DNA from: Bacillota bacterium | GTDB taxonomy: Bacteria; Bacillota; Clostridia; Oscillospirales; Oscillospiraceae | DNA: 20,234 nt | Direction of reading: 5' to 3' | Assembly: GCA_023395775.1 (NCBI GenBank) | Contig: JAEWYA010000106.1 | Location: forward strand, 1 to 20,234 | Part shown: in pieces, positions 1 to 7,259 of the stretch | Layout of the letters: every line of letters starts with the position of its first letter | How positions within the stretch are numbered: position 1 is the first letter of the stretch | Notes under the pieces: model-generated | Told to the model about the DNA's origin: nothing | The model's database searches: none | The model's input: only the letters and a program-made list of their open reading frames with translations | Made by a program: the position numbers and the translations under genes

Positions 1-2487
1 CGCTATGAGGCTGCGGCGCTCAGCGCCGACGGCGGAGTCTGCGCCATGGGCTGGAATAATGGGGCGTGGAGCGCCGTCTTCGGGGACGGGAACGGCACAC
101 GGTCCGACCTGTGGAGGCTGGACCCCAACCTGCTTCCGGACGGCCGGATTGCCGCGCTCTACCCGGACACGCGGGACCTCTATCTGGGCCTTTACGAGTT
201 TGATTCAAACGGCGGCGCGGACCTTCGAATTTTCCGCGTGTCCGATGAGGGGAAGACGGTTGTTCAGCTGCTTGAAAAGCCCTGCGCCGGCGACACGGTG
301 CCCGAGCAGATGGAAAGCGTGCGCGTCTCTGCGTTTACAAAATCGGACGGGGTGATCTCGTTCGCGCTGATGAAGGGAGATACGGCCGAAGTTTATACCT
401 GCTCCGGAACCCAGAAGGGGTTGACCGGTGGGAAAACCTATTCAATTCCCGGCGTTCAGACCGCGCTTGTGACGGCGGACGGGTCGCTGATTGCCGGTTC
501 CGGGGAGAAGCTGTATCGGGACGGGGAACTGCTTCAGACCCGGGAAAACCAAATTATGACGGACTTCACACAGGCGGGCACCGGTTTTTACTATATAGAC
601 CGTGCCGGCCTTGAGGTGTTTTATACGGACTTTACGAATCCGGAGAATTTCCAGTCGGTTTTGAAGCCGGAAAAAGACGGTTGTGACTTCAACGGCGTCA
701 CCAATGTATCCCTCGGCCGGGACGGCGGGCTGCTGTTGCTGCTCCAGGGGGAGACGCTTCTTCTGGACAATGGAAGCTCCATGCGAGACCTGTCAGCGAT
801 GCTGTACAGAAGCCCTTTGCGATGCGGACTGATTCTCGGGGGGATTGCTCTGGCGGTGCTGCTGGTGTCGTTTGGTATCTGGTACAGCGTGAGCGAGCTG
901 CGCTCGTTTCAGCTGCCGCTGCTGCTGCGCTGGGGCATTTTGCTGGCGGCGGCCGGCGGCCTTGTGACCGGCGGAATGCTGCGCTATACCGTCCTGCCGG
1001 GGCAGGAGGCTCTCACCGTTTCCCGGGCAGGGGAGCTGATGGAGAGCGTCACGTCGCTTGCGCTGGATCATTCCGGATGGAACAGTGACACTTTGCCCGG
1101 CGTTCTGGCGCGGAGTCTTGCTGCCGCCGGAGCCGATTACCAGGATGCGGAGGTGTCCATTTACCGGAAGGGGTCGGAGAAGGTCTGGATTCTGCAGTCG
1201 TCCGACGCGGGTGAGCCGCCCGGGGCGCGCGCGGAGCTGACGGAGGGGTTTGACCGCGAGCTGGCGCTGTCCGCGCAAAGGGACGGCTCCGCTTTCGAAG
1301 CGCTGCCGGGCGCCGGCGGAGGTCGGCTGTGCCGCTGCGTATATCGCAGCGGATCGCTGCTCGTCGTGAGCATTGGCCGAAGTGCTCTGGAGGCCGAGGC
1401 GCACTTCGCGTATTACCGGAGCGCGCAAAGCGCATGGCGGTTGACCGTCCTGCTGCTTGCCCTCTCCTTTATCATGCTGGCGTGGATCAGCTCCTGCTTG
1501 AGGCGGCTTACCGACGGAATGCAGCGTCTGGCGGCCGGAAAAACAGACCGCAGGGTTCACCTGAAGACCGGCGACGAGCTGGAGGGGATGAGCAACGCGC
1601 TCAGCAGCTTGGCGGACACTGTGGAGAAGATGGACGGCCGGCAGCTTGAACTGTCCCTTTCCTACCAGCGCTTCGTACCGAAGCGGATTTTGTCCCTGCT
1701 GGGCAAGGAATCCCTGACGCAGGTCGATAAGCAGACGTTCGCTTCCGGCAGAATGACCACCATGATGATCTGGTTCAGCCTACCGCCCCAGCTGTATGAG
1801 CAGAGCGGCCGGGAGCTGTTCGACAACCTGAACGAGGTGATCGAGCGCACGGCGTCCATCGTTTCCGGCAAGGGCGGAACGGTGTTCAATTTTACATACA
1901 GCGGCTACGACGCCGTGTTCGAGGAGGGCTCTGCCCCTGCGGTCAGCACGGCGGTGGCGGTGCAGCAGGAGTTGCTGGCTATCAACAGGGAGCGGGAGGC
2001 CGCGGGACGACCCGTCATCGTGCTCCGCATCGCGCTGGACGAGGGCAACATTATGATCGGCATTGTGGGAGACGACGTCCAGATGGAACCGGCGGCAATT
2101 TCTCCGAGCTTTTCCGTGGAATGGAAACTCATTTCCCTGTGCAATTCGCTGGAGGCCAATATTCTCTGCACGGAGGCCGTGGCGAAAAGCGCGCAGGAAT
2201 ACGGCGTCCGCTACATGGGGAAGAGCGTTGGGGAAAAGGAGAGCGTCCGCATCTACGAGATCTTTGACGGCGATCCGTTTGAGATCCGTCGGCTGAAGGA
2301 GTTTACCGGAAAGAAATTCTCCGAGGGTGTCTACGCCCTGTACAGCCGGGACTTTGCCGGCGCCAAGAAAATTTTCCTGGATCTGATGCACCAGAACACC
2401 GGGGACGGCGGGGCGAAATATTATCTTTATCTCGCCGACGAGCTGGAAATGCACCCGGACCGGGAGATCGGCCTGGCAGGCCGCTGA
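1..2487 (+). CDS. Membrane sensor protein with HAMP and degenerate class III cyclase-like domain (5' partial)
   Basis: The reading frame is open from base 1, so the true start lies upstream; the first internal ATG is at 46. About 275 N-terminal residues carry no membrane segment and look beta-rich. Hydrophobic segments follow, encoded near 829-890, 919-985 and 1435-1497, with a roughly 150-residue domain between the second and third that should be extracytoplasmic. A HAMP-like linker comes next (about 1498-1640), then a class III adenylate/guanylate cyclase fold (about 1660-2270) beginning with the typical SYQRFVPKRILSLLG. The tail (about 2290-2480) resembles the TPR-like extension often seen after cyclase domains. 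The metal-binding Asp of the FSDI motif is Leu (WFSLPP, Leu codon at 1780). The second Asp aligns with Ser in NFTYSGYDAVF (about 1888-1920), and the NxxxR region is unrecognisable. I therefore read it as a non-catalytic cyclase homologue used for signalling or binding. Family placement is good; the role with the injection system is inferred from position. Confidence 0.8.
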   Translation, partial: RYEAAALSADGGVCAMGWNNGAWSAVFGDGNGTRSDLWRLDPNLLPDGRIAALYPDTRDLYLGLYEFDSNGGADLRIFRVSDEGKTVVQLLEKPCAGDTVPEQMESVRVSAFTKSDGVISFALMKGDTAEVYTCSGTQKGLTGGKTYSIPGVQTALVTADGSLIAGSGEKLYRDGELLQTRENQIMTDFTQAGTGFYYIDRAGLEVFYTDFTNPENFQSVLKPEKDGCDFNGVTNVSLGRDGGLLLLLQGETLLLDNGSSMRDLSAMLYRSPLRCGLILGGIALAVLLVSFGIWYSVSELRSFQLPLLLRWGILLAAAGGLVTGGMLRYTVLPGQEALTVSRAGELMESVTSLALDHSGWNSDTLPGVLARSLAAAGADYQDAEVSIYRKGSEKVWILQSSDAGEPPGARAELTEGFDRELALSAQRDGSAFEALPGAGGGRLCRCVYRSGSLLVVSIGRSALEAEAHFAYYRSAQSAWRLTVLLLALSFIMLAWISSCLRRLTDGMQRLAAGKTDRRVHLKTGDELEGMSNALSSLADTVEKMDGRQLELSLSYQRFVPKRILSLLGKESLTQVDKQTFASGRMTTMMIWFSLPPQLYEQSGRELFDNLNEVIERTASIVSGKGGTVFNFTYSGYDAVFEEGSAPAVSTAVAVQQELLAINREREAAGRPVIVLRIALDEGNIMIGIVGDDVQMEPAAISPSFSVEWKLISLCNSLEANILCTEAVAKSAQEYGVRYMGKSVGEKESVRIYEIFDGDPFEIRRLKEFTGKKFSEGVYALYSRDFAGAKKIFLDLMHQNTGDGGAKYYLYLADELEMHPDREIGLAGR

Positions 2488-2560
2488 TGCGCCGTTTTGC
2501 ACGGAGCAGAGTGTGGCAATCGTCTTTCAAGTGAGATTTGCAGGACAGGAGGGAGAGACA

Positions 2561-2890
2561 GTGCCCGAATTACTGGAACAGGAGCCGCTGCGTCAGGCGG
2601 AGACCGGCGCGGCGTCCCCGCAGCCGGACAGTCTGGTACGGCAGGCCGCGCGGGCGAAAGGGCGCTCCGCCCGGAGTTGTGGCGGCGTTGCACCCGAAAA
2701 CGGGTCCGCCGACTGCGCTCCCGTGCCGTTGGCGGACGGGTATCTCCGCCGCTCGCCAGTGCAACCCGTACGGGTCTCGGCAGATTATTACCGGCGCCGT
2801 ATTCGTCGCATGATTGGGCTGATCATTCTGGTCGCGGCGGTGATTACCCTTCTCCGGATTCTGATCGGCATGGGGATTCTGGCGTTTTGA
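2561..2890 (+). CDS. Small tail-anchored membrane protein, unknown function
   Basis: I chose the GTG at 2561 as start because AGGAGGGAG lies just upstream (2547-2555) at good spacing; an in-frame GTG at 2513 would add 16 residues but has a poor site. The product is 109 aa. The N-terminal 75 or so residues are polar and Pro/Ala/Arg-rich with no recognisable domain. A basic stretch (YYRRRIRRM) then leads directly into a single hydrophobic helix (IGLIILVAAVITLLRILIGM) that runs to the last residue, giving tail-anchored topology with the N-terminus in the cytoplasm. It lies between the pseudo-cyclase and the MORN protein on the same strand, so all three membrane proteins are probably co-expressed. 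I do not recognise a family. Confidence 0.65.
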   Translation: MPELLEQEPLRQAETGAASPQPDSLVRQAARAKGRSARSCGGVAPENGSADCAPVPLADGYLRRSPVQPVRVSADYYRRRIRRMIGLIILVAAVITLLRILIGMGILAF

Positions 2891-2992
2891 ACCGACTTTT
2901 TGCCGTGCTTAGGGCGAAGTCGCGCTTTAAGGAACGGAGCGGACAGAGCGCGGCCGGTCGATCGGTGAAACTGATACGTGGGAGGACTTCCT

Positions 2993-5374
2993 TTGCTAAG
3001 TTATTTGTTTCGACAGCTCATCAGTTCGTTCGGGATTTTCTTTCGGACGATTCGGGCGTTTTTTACAAGAAAATTTGTCGGACTCGGCGCACGAATCCGG
3101 CGAATCACCAATTTTTCCCGTCAGGCGACCAAGGTGGCCTCGGATTCTTTTCAAAATGCTGCCACCGCCTTGAAGAAGCCGACCAAGCGCGAGGACTATA
3201 TTGAGACGCGGCGGCTCTATATTGCCAAGTCCTTTCTCATTCTGCTGGTGCTGGGAATCGCTGCGGCCGTCGCGCTGATTTACTTCTTCGTGTGGCCGTT
3301 TCTGCTGAGCCACTTTTTCACCGCCCACTTCTGGCAAGAGGATCAGAAGCTGCCGGACTGGACCGGGAAGGTGATCGTCTACTATGACGAAAAGAAAAAG
3401 CAGCCCATGTATCAGGGAAAGCTGGAGGACGGCGTCCTGCAGGGACACGGTATCCAGTATGCGGAGGACGGCCCCTTGGTCTACGAGGGGAATTTTGCGG
3501 ACGGAGAGCGCTCCGGCGACGGAAGCGCCTATGATGGCGGCGTCCTGATCTATGAGGGTTCGTTTGACGGCGGCGTCTATGACGGGAGCGGTACGCTGTA
3601 CGGCAGCGGTGAAGTCTCCTACGAAGGTGCGTTTTCCGCCGGCGAGAAGAGCGGCCTTGGAACCGAGTATGCCGACGGGGCCAAGGTCTATGTGGGGATG
3701 TTTGACGGCGGCGTCCGCTCCGGCCAGGGGATCGCCTATTTTTCGGACGGCGCCGTGGAGTATAAGGGTTCGTTTGCCGACGGCGCCTATGACGGAGACG
3801 GCACCGAGTACCGCGAGGACGGAAGCACACAGTATAAGGGCACATTTTCCCAGGGACGGTACGAGGGAAGCGGAACCTATTATCTGGAGGACGGAGCGGG
3901 CTCGGTTCAGGCGGAATTCGCCTCCGGAAGGACCAACGGGGAAATCGGCTGGTATCGCAGCGGAAAGCTCTGGTATGAGGGGAGCGCCGACAATCTGACG
4001 CCGGACGGATTTGGAACGCTGTATGCCGCAAACGGAAAAGTGGTATACGCGGGACAGCTGAAGCAGGGAACGCTGGACGGCGGATGGCTGCTCAGCCAGA
4101 CCGCGGACGGAATTCGAGAGGCGTTCGGAGACGCGACTGTCTCCGAGTCGGAGTACAGCGGCGGCGGTTTTCTGATCTGCAACGCGGAGCTTGGGGTGAC
4201 GGTGCAGTGCGGCTACCAGGAGGAGGACAGCGACGCCGCGGCCCACAGCGCTTGGCTGATTCCGTCCAACGGGGAGAAGTCCATGGCACTGCTGCTCCCG
4301 TGGAAGACGATGGAGGATTATCTATCCTGGGCCGATACGGAGAGTACCGGCCAGGACGAGGCGGTTTATACGGCCGCCTCGCTGCCAGACGGAGCGTCCG
4401 GAAAGTACTGGAAGTTCCGGAATACATATGACTCTTACGCATGCACAGCATTCGGCAGGACAAAAAGCGGCGCGCCGGAGGTGCTGCGGTGGATTTCCGA
4501 CGGTGCGCTCAACACGACCGCGGCCGATTCCGGCAGCGCGTCCAGCAATGCCCAAAAGCAGATGGACAATCTGCTGGACGCGCTGGATAAAGTTGGCGTC
4601 GGAGCTCCCGCAAGCTCCGATGGGAAGCTTGAAAAGCTGCTGACGTCCGTGAAGACGCCGGACGATGCGGCGGCGTTGGTGGGCGCGCTACTGGACAGCT
4701 ATGAGAGCAGCCGGACGGAAGAGGCATTCAAGGAGAGCGAGAAGCTGCTTTTGGAGATGCAGACGGCGGCGCAGGCGGCGCTTCAGCACGGAAATGGCAG
4801 TCAGGAGGATGCGCAGGCTCTTCAAAATGAGCTGGACGCGCTGGACCGAAAGCTAAGCCGGTGCAAAGCCAACACGGAAAAGGCAAAGCTGACCGTTCAG
4901 AATCTGACCGGACAGAGCGGCGAGGGCGTCCCGCTGGACGGACTGCTGTGCTCCTTCGATCCGGCGAAACTGGACTCTGCGGCGCTGTGCGACGCGGTGA
5001 CCGCCTATGCCGCGGCGACCGCCGCGGACCCGAACGCCGTGAGTGCGCAGAACCTGATCGTGCAGGCCAAGACGGCTCTGATCAACCTGGAGGTCGCCTG
5101 GGAGGACGTTCAGGCCGCGCGCTCCGCAAGCGGGAAAGCCGAGAAGAACGTGGAGGAGCAGAGCCAGGCGTATGCCAAGGGCAGCGTGGAAGAGAGCGCG
5201 CTCGACCGCGCCAAGGTGGAACAGAACGAAGCTGTCGCGGACATCTACACCGCGCTGACCGAATTTACCCGTCAGGTCAGCGCGCTCAACGGACTTTCCG
5301 GCGGGTGGCTTGCAAAGCAGTGCGGCTGGCTCGCGGACAGCTTCACGGTAATTTACCAGACGCAGGCTGGCTAG
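2993..5374 (+). CDS. Membrane-anchored MORN-repeat protein with helical C-terminal region
   Basis: The start is read as TTG at 2993 because GGAGG (2981-2985) sits seven bases ahead; the upstream in-frame GTG at 2978 precedes that site. The product is 793 aa. A basic amphipathic N-terminus (residues 1-75) is followed by one strong membrane segment (about 79-105, SFLILLVLGIAAAVALIYFF). Residues about 140-365 form ten MORN-type units of 22-25 residues, each starting Y(E/K/Q)G and carrying a DG..(S/G)GxGxxY core. A middle domain (about 370-510) is unassigned. The last 270 or so residues are Ala/Glu/Lys/Gln-rich and look helical or coiled-coil. MORN repeats generally bind lipid or protein partners. 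Because it sits immediately before the tail-terminator gene, a scaffold or anchor for the particle is a reasonable inference, not a demonstration. No enzymatic motif is seen. Confidence 0.8.
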   Translation: MLSYLFRQLISSFGIFFRTIRAFFTRKFVGLGARIRRITNFSRQATKVASDSFQNAATALKKPTKREDYIETRRLYIAKSFLILLVLGIAAAVALIYFFVWPFLLSHFFTAHFWQEDQKLPDWTGKVIVYYDEKKKQPMYQGKLEDGVLQGHGIQYAEDGPLVYEGNFADGERSGDGSAYDGGVLIYEGSFDGGVYDGSGTLYGSGEVSYEGAFSAGEKSGLGTEYADGAKVYVGMFDGGVRSGQGIAYFSDGAVEYKGSFADGAYDGDGTEYREDGSTQYKGTFSQGRYEGSGTYYLEDGAGSVQAEFASGRTNGEIGWYRSGKLWYEGSADNLTPDGFGTLYAANGKVVYAGQLKQGTLDGGWLLSQTADGIREAFGDATVSESEYSGGGFLICNAELGVTVQCGYQEEDSDAAAHSAWLIPSNGEKSMALLLPWKTMEDYLSWADTESTGQDEAVYTAASLPDGASGKYWKFRNTYDSYACTAFGRTKSGAPEVLRWISDGALNTTAADSGSASSNAQKQMDNLLDALDKVGVGAPASSDGKLEKLLTSVKTPDDAAALVGALLDSYESSRTEEAFKESEKLLLEMQTAAQAALQHGNGSQEDAQALQNELDALDRKLSRCKANTEKAKLTVQNLTGQSGEGVPLDGLLCSFDPAKLDSAALCDAVTAYAAATAADPNAVSAQNLIVQAKTALINLEVAWEDVQAARSASGKAEKNVEEQSQAYAKGSVEESALDRAKVEQNEAVADIYTALTEFTRQVSALNGLSGGWLAKQCGWLADSFTVIYQTQAG

Positions 5375-5428
5375 GATCAGACGAAAGCAAAAACGGCAGC
5401 CCGCGCCTGTGGGGCCGCCTGGAAAATA

Positions 5429-5457
5429 CCGCTGCGGCCGGAGACAGGCCGCAGCGG
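5429..5457 (+). promoter_or_regulatory. Perfect 11-bp GC-rich hairpin just upstream of the DUF4255 ribosome binding site
   Basis: CCGCTGCGGCC (5429-5439) pairs perfectly with GGCCGCAGCGG (5447-5457) around a 7-base loop. No T-run follows, so this is not a classic terminator. The AGGAGG of the next gene begins at 5459, two bases after the stem, and the ATG is at 5474. The position suggests an mRNA-processing or stabilising element, or one that tunes translation at the step from the membrane proteins to the structural particle genes. Confidence 0.55.
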
Positions 5458-5473
5458 AGAGGAGGAAACTGCC

Positions 5474-6058
5474 ATGGCAGGCTATACCGCGCTGGTGGAG
5501 GCCGGCAGTGCGCTGGTGGAGCTGCTTCGGGACAATCTGACGCCGGAGCCCATCGGCAACCGGGAGATGATTGCGCTCTGTTCGCCCCACAGCAGCGAGA
5601 ACAACCAGCTGACCGCATATCTCTATCAGGTTGAGGAGGATACGCAGGGCGCTTCCGTCGGTTATTATCAGGCGGAGGAAAACCTGCAGCGGATCCGCCC
5701 GTCGCGCTACAGCCTCCGCTTTCTGCTCACGGCGCACTCCAAGGCGCCTGCGCAGATGCGTGAGGCGGACCAGTACCGGATTGTCGGCGCCGCGCTTCAG
5801 GTGTTGAAGGACCATCCGGTCATCGACCGCCAGTATCTCAGCGGCTCGCTGGCGGAGAGCGGCAGTGCGATCCATATCCTGATGGAGAAGACCACGCAGG
5901 ATCAACTGCTGAAAATCTGGAACAACACATCGTCCCCGTATAAGCTGTCCTTTGTGGTGGTGCTGACCGGCGTGGAAATCGAATCGCGCCGCACCCGTCG
6001 GGTGGGCCGTGTCACGGACGTTGTTATTGAGACAAAGCTGCGGGAGGAACCGGAATGA
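5474..6058 (+). CDS. DUF4255 (Pvc16-type) tail terminator of a contractile injection system
   Basis: This 194-aa protein has the layout of the DUF4255/Pvc16_N family. An N-terminal helix (YTALVEAGSALVELLRDNL) is followed by short beta segments (NQLTAYLYQVEEDT), a conserved block near residues 75-92 (PSRYSLRFLLTAHSK) and a C-terminal strand region (YKLSFVVVLTGVEIES). In phage-tail-like particles of the Photorhabdus virulence cassette/antifeeding prophage type, this family caps the tube and sheath and sets tail end and stability. The start is supported by AGGAGG at 5459-5464. It overlaps the next gene by four bases (ATGA at 6055), so the two are translationally coupled. Together with the DUF4280 and AAA+ genes downstream, it is the main evidence that the locus belongs to a contractile injection system. 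Confidence 0.88.
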   Translation: MAGYTALVEAGSALVELLRDNLTPEPIGNREMIALCSPHSSENNQLTAYLYQVEEDTQGASVGYYQAEENLQRIRPSRYSLRFLLTAHSKAPAQMREADQYRIVGAALQVLKDHPVIDRQYLSGSLAESGSAIHILMEKTTQDQLLKIWNNTSSPYKLSFVVVLTGVEIESRRTRRVGRVTDVVIETKLREEPE

Positions 6059-6789
6059 TTCAGCTGCATGTAAGCGCCGTCTGCCAGGTACGGGACGGCT
6101 TTACCGGCCGCCCGATAGAAACTGCGGGCCTGCGGTGCGCACTGGACAGTGCGCCCGTCCGGGCGGTGTGCAAGCCGGGAGGTTATCTGGTGCTGCTGAA
6201 CCTTTCGGAGGGGCCCCACCGGCTCTCCCTGCGGCGCGTCGGGTTTCAGGAGGAGCTGACCGACTTTTCCGTAAGGGCAGGTCTTTCCCAAAAGCTGTAC
6301 CTTTCCCTCAAACCGTCGGAGGATTACGTCTTCCGTCAGGAGGTTGTCTGGCTGCATCTGCGGTTGTTGAAAAAAAAGGAGCCTGCCGCGGGCCGCGCGC
6401 TCTGGCTGACCGTTCCCACCGCGTCGAAGTGCCGCATTGCACAGGAGGCAGCTGAAGCCGGCGAGGATCAGTTCAGGATTTTCTGCAAGAGCGCGGCGGA
6501 GCCGCTACCGATCCCGGGGACGTTCCTGATTGAGGACGGCAAGGACAGCGAGATTGTCTCTCTTCTCTTTGCGGAGGAGGAGACGGGAAAGCTCGCCGCC
6601 CCTCTGACACGCCGGCATAAGCGGAGCAAATGCCTGCTGCCTGCGCAGCAATTCCGGACCGATGGGGACGGTTGGCTGACCGCCGTCTTCCGCTCGGGCG
6701 GAACCGTGGCCGTGTACGAGGACGGCCGGGGGACGGTGGATACGCTGGAGCTGACGGAGAGCAGGACGGAGAGACTCATCACCTTATAG
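6055..6789 (+). CDS. Unknown CIS-locus protein with N-terminal carboxypeptidase-regulatory/Ig-like fold
   Basis: The product is 244 aa and its start overlaps the stop of the DUF4255 gene (ATGA). The first 85 or so residues read as a beta-sandwich of the carboxypeptidase-regulatory-like or transthyretin-like kind, with alternating strands and a GxYxxLxLxxGxHxLxLxxxGF pattern (residues about 42-65). The rest (about 95-244) is mixed beta-rich sequence I cannot assign. No signal peptide or membrane segment is seen, so it is cytoplasmic or particle-borne. It sits between a tail terminator and a PAAR-like tip protein, which suggests a structural or assembly part such as a spike or baseplate adaptor. 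That role is inferred from context only. Confidence 0.7.
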   Translation: MIQLHVSAVCQVRDGFTGRPIETAGLRCALDSAPVRAVCKPGGYLVLLNLSEGPHRLSLRRVGFQEELTDFSVRAGLSQKLYLSLKPSEDYVFRQEVVWLHLRLLKKKEPAAGRALWLTVPTASKCRIAQEAAEAGEDQFRIFCKSAAEPLPIPGTFLIEDGKDSEIVSLLFAEEETGKLAAPLTRRHKRSKCLLPAQQFRTDGDGWLTAVFRSGGTVAVYEDGRGTVDTLELTESRTERLITL

Positions 6790-6807
6790 AAACGGAGGAG
6801 ATCGGAG

Positions 6808-7185
6808 ATGGCGAATCCGGTGGTGTCCATGGCGGTATGCACCTGTTCTTTCGGTGCGGCCCCCATGCCGCTGATGGTGAGCAGCCAGCAGACCGTAATG
6901 ATGGGCGGCATACCCGCCGCGACAATCATGGACAGTCAATTTGCAACGTTCGGAATGTGCAGCAATCCGGCAAATCCAGCGGTGATTGCGGCGACCGCCG
7001 CCGCCATGGGGTCGCCGACCCCGGCACCCTGTGTGCCGGCGACACCCGCCCCATGGATGCCCGGGTGTCCCACCGTTCTGGTGTGCGGAAAGCCGCTTCT
7101 GAACAACACCAGTAAGCTGATGTGCGCCTACGGCGGCGTGATCCAGGTGGCGGTCAATCCGAACGTCACCGTGCAAAGCCCTTGA
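6808..7185 (+). CDS. DUF4280 PAAR-like spike-tip protein
   Basis: This 125-aa protein matches the DUF4280 pattern. It has an N-terminal CTCSFGAAPMPL block (residues about 11-22), GGIPAATIMDS, FGMCSNPANP, a PTPAPCVPATPAPWMPGCP segment (residues about 70-88) and a final SKLMCAYGGVIQV. Conserved Cys residues recur in each block. DUF4280 proteins are PAAR-like and sharpen the spike of contractile injection systems, sometimes carrying or linking effectors; this one has no extension, so it is tip only. The start ATG 6808 is preceded by GGAGGA at 6793-6798. It lies 18 bases after the unknown gene and 74 bases before the ATPase. Confidence 0.85.
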   Translation: MANPVVSMAVCTCSFGAAPMPLMVSSQQTVMMGGIPAATIMDSQFATFGMCSNPANPAVIAATAAAMGSPTPAPCVPATPAPWMPGCPTVLVCGKPLLNNTSKLMCAYGGVIQVAVNPNVTVQSP

Positions 7186-7207
7186 TATTGTGGGCTGGAT
7201 GGCGTTG

Positions 7208-7225
7208 AAATGTAGATGTACATTT
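7208..7225. repeat. Perfect 7-bp inverted repeat in the gap before the AAA+ ATPase gene
   Basis: AAATGTA (7208-7214) and TACATTT (7219-7225) are exact inverted repeats around the 4-base spacer GATG. The pair is AT-rich inside an otherwise GC-rich locus and sits in the largest gap within the particle genes, about 35 bases upstream of the ATPase start. It could be an operator or a small RNA hairpin. A TTG inside its right end is a theoretical start for the next gene but lacks a site. I see no convincing -35/-10 pair. Confidence 0.35.
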
Positions 7226-7259
7226 GCATTGTGCGGAAAATACGCAAGGAGGGATGGCT

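Noticed and set aside
2996..4246. A 416-codon - strand frame across the MORN repeats
   Set aside because: The MORN repeats on the + strand explain the open frame; repeat DNA often opens antisense frames.
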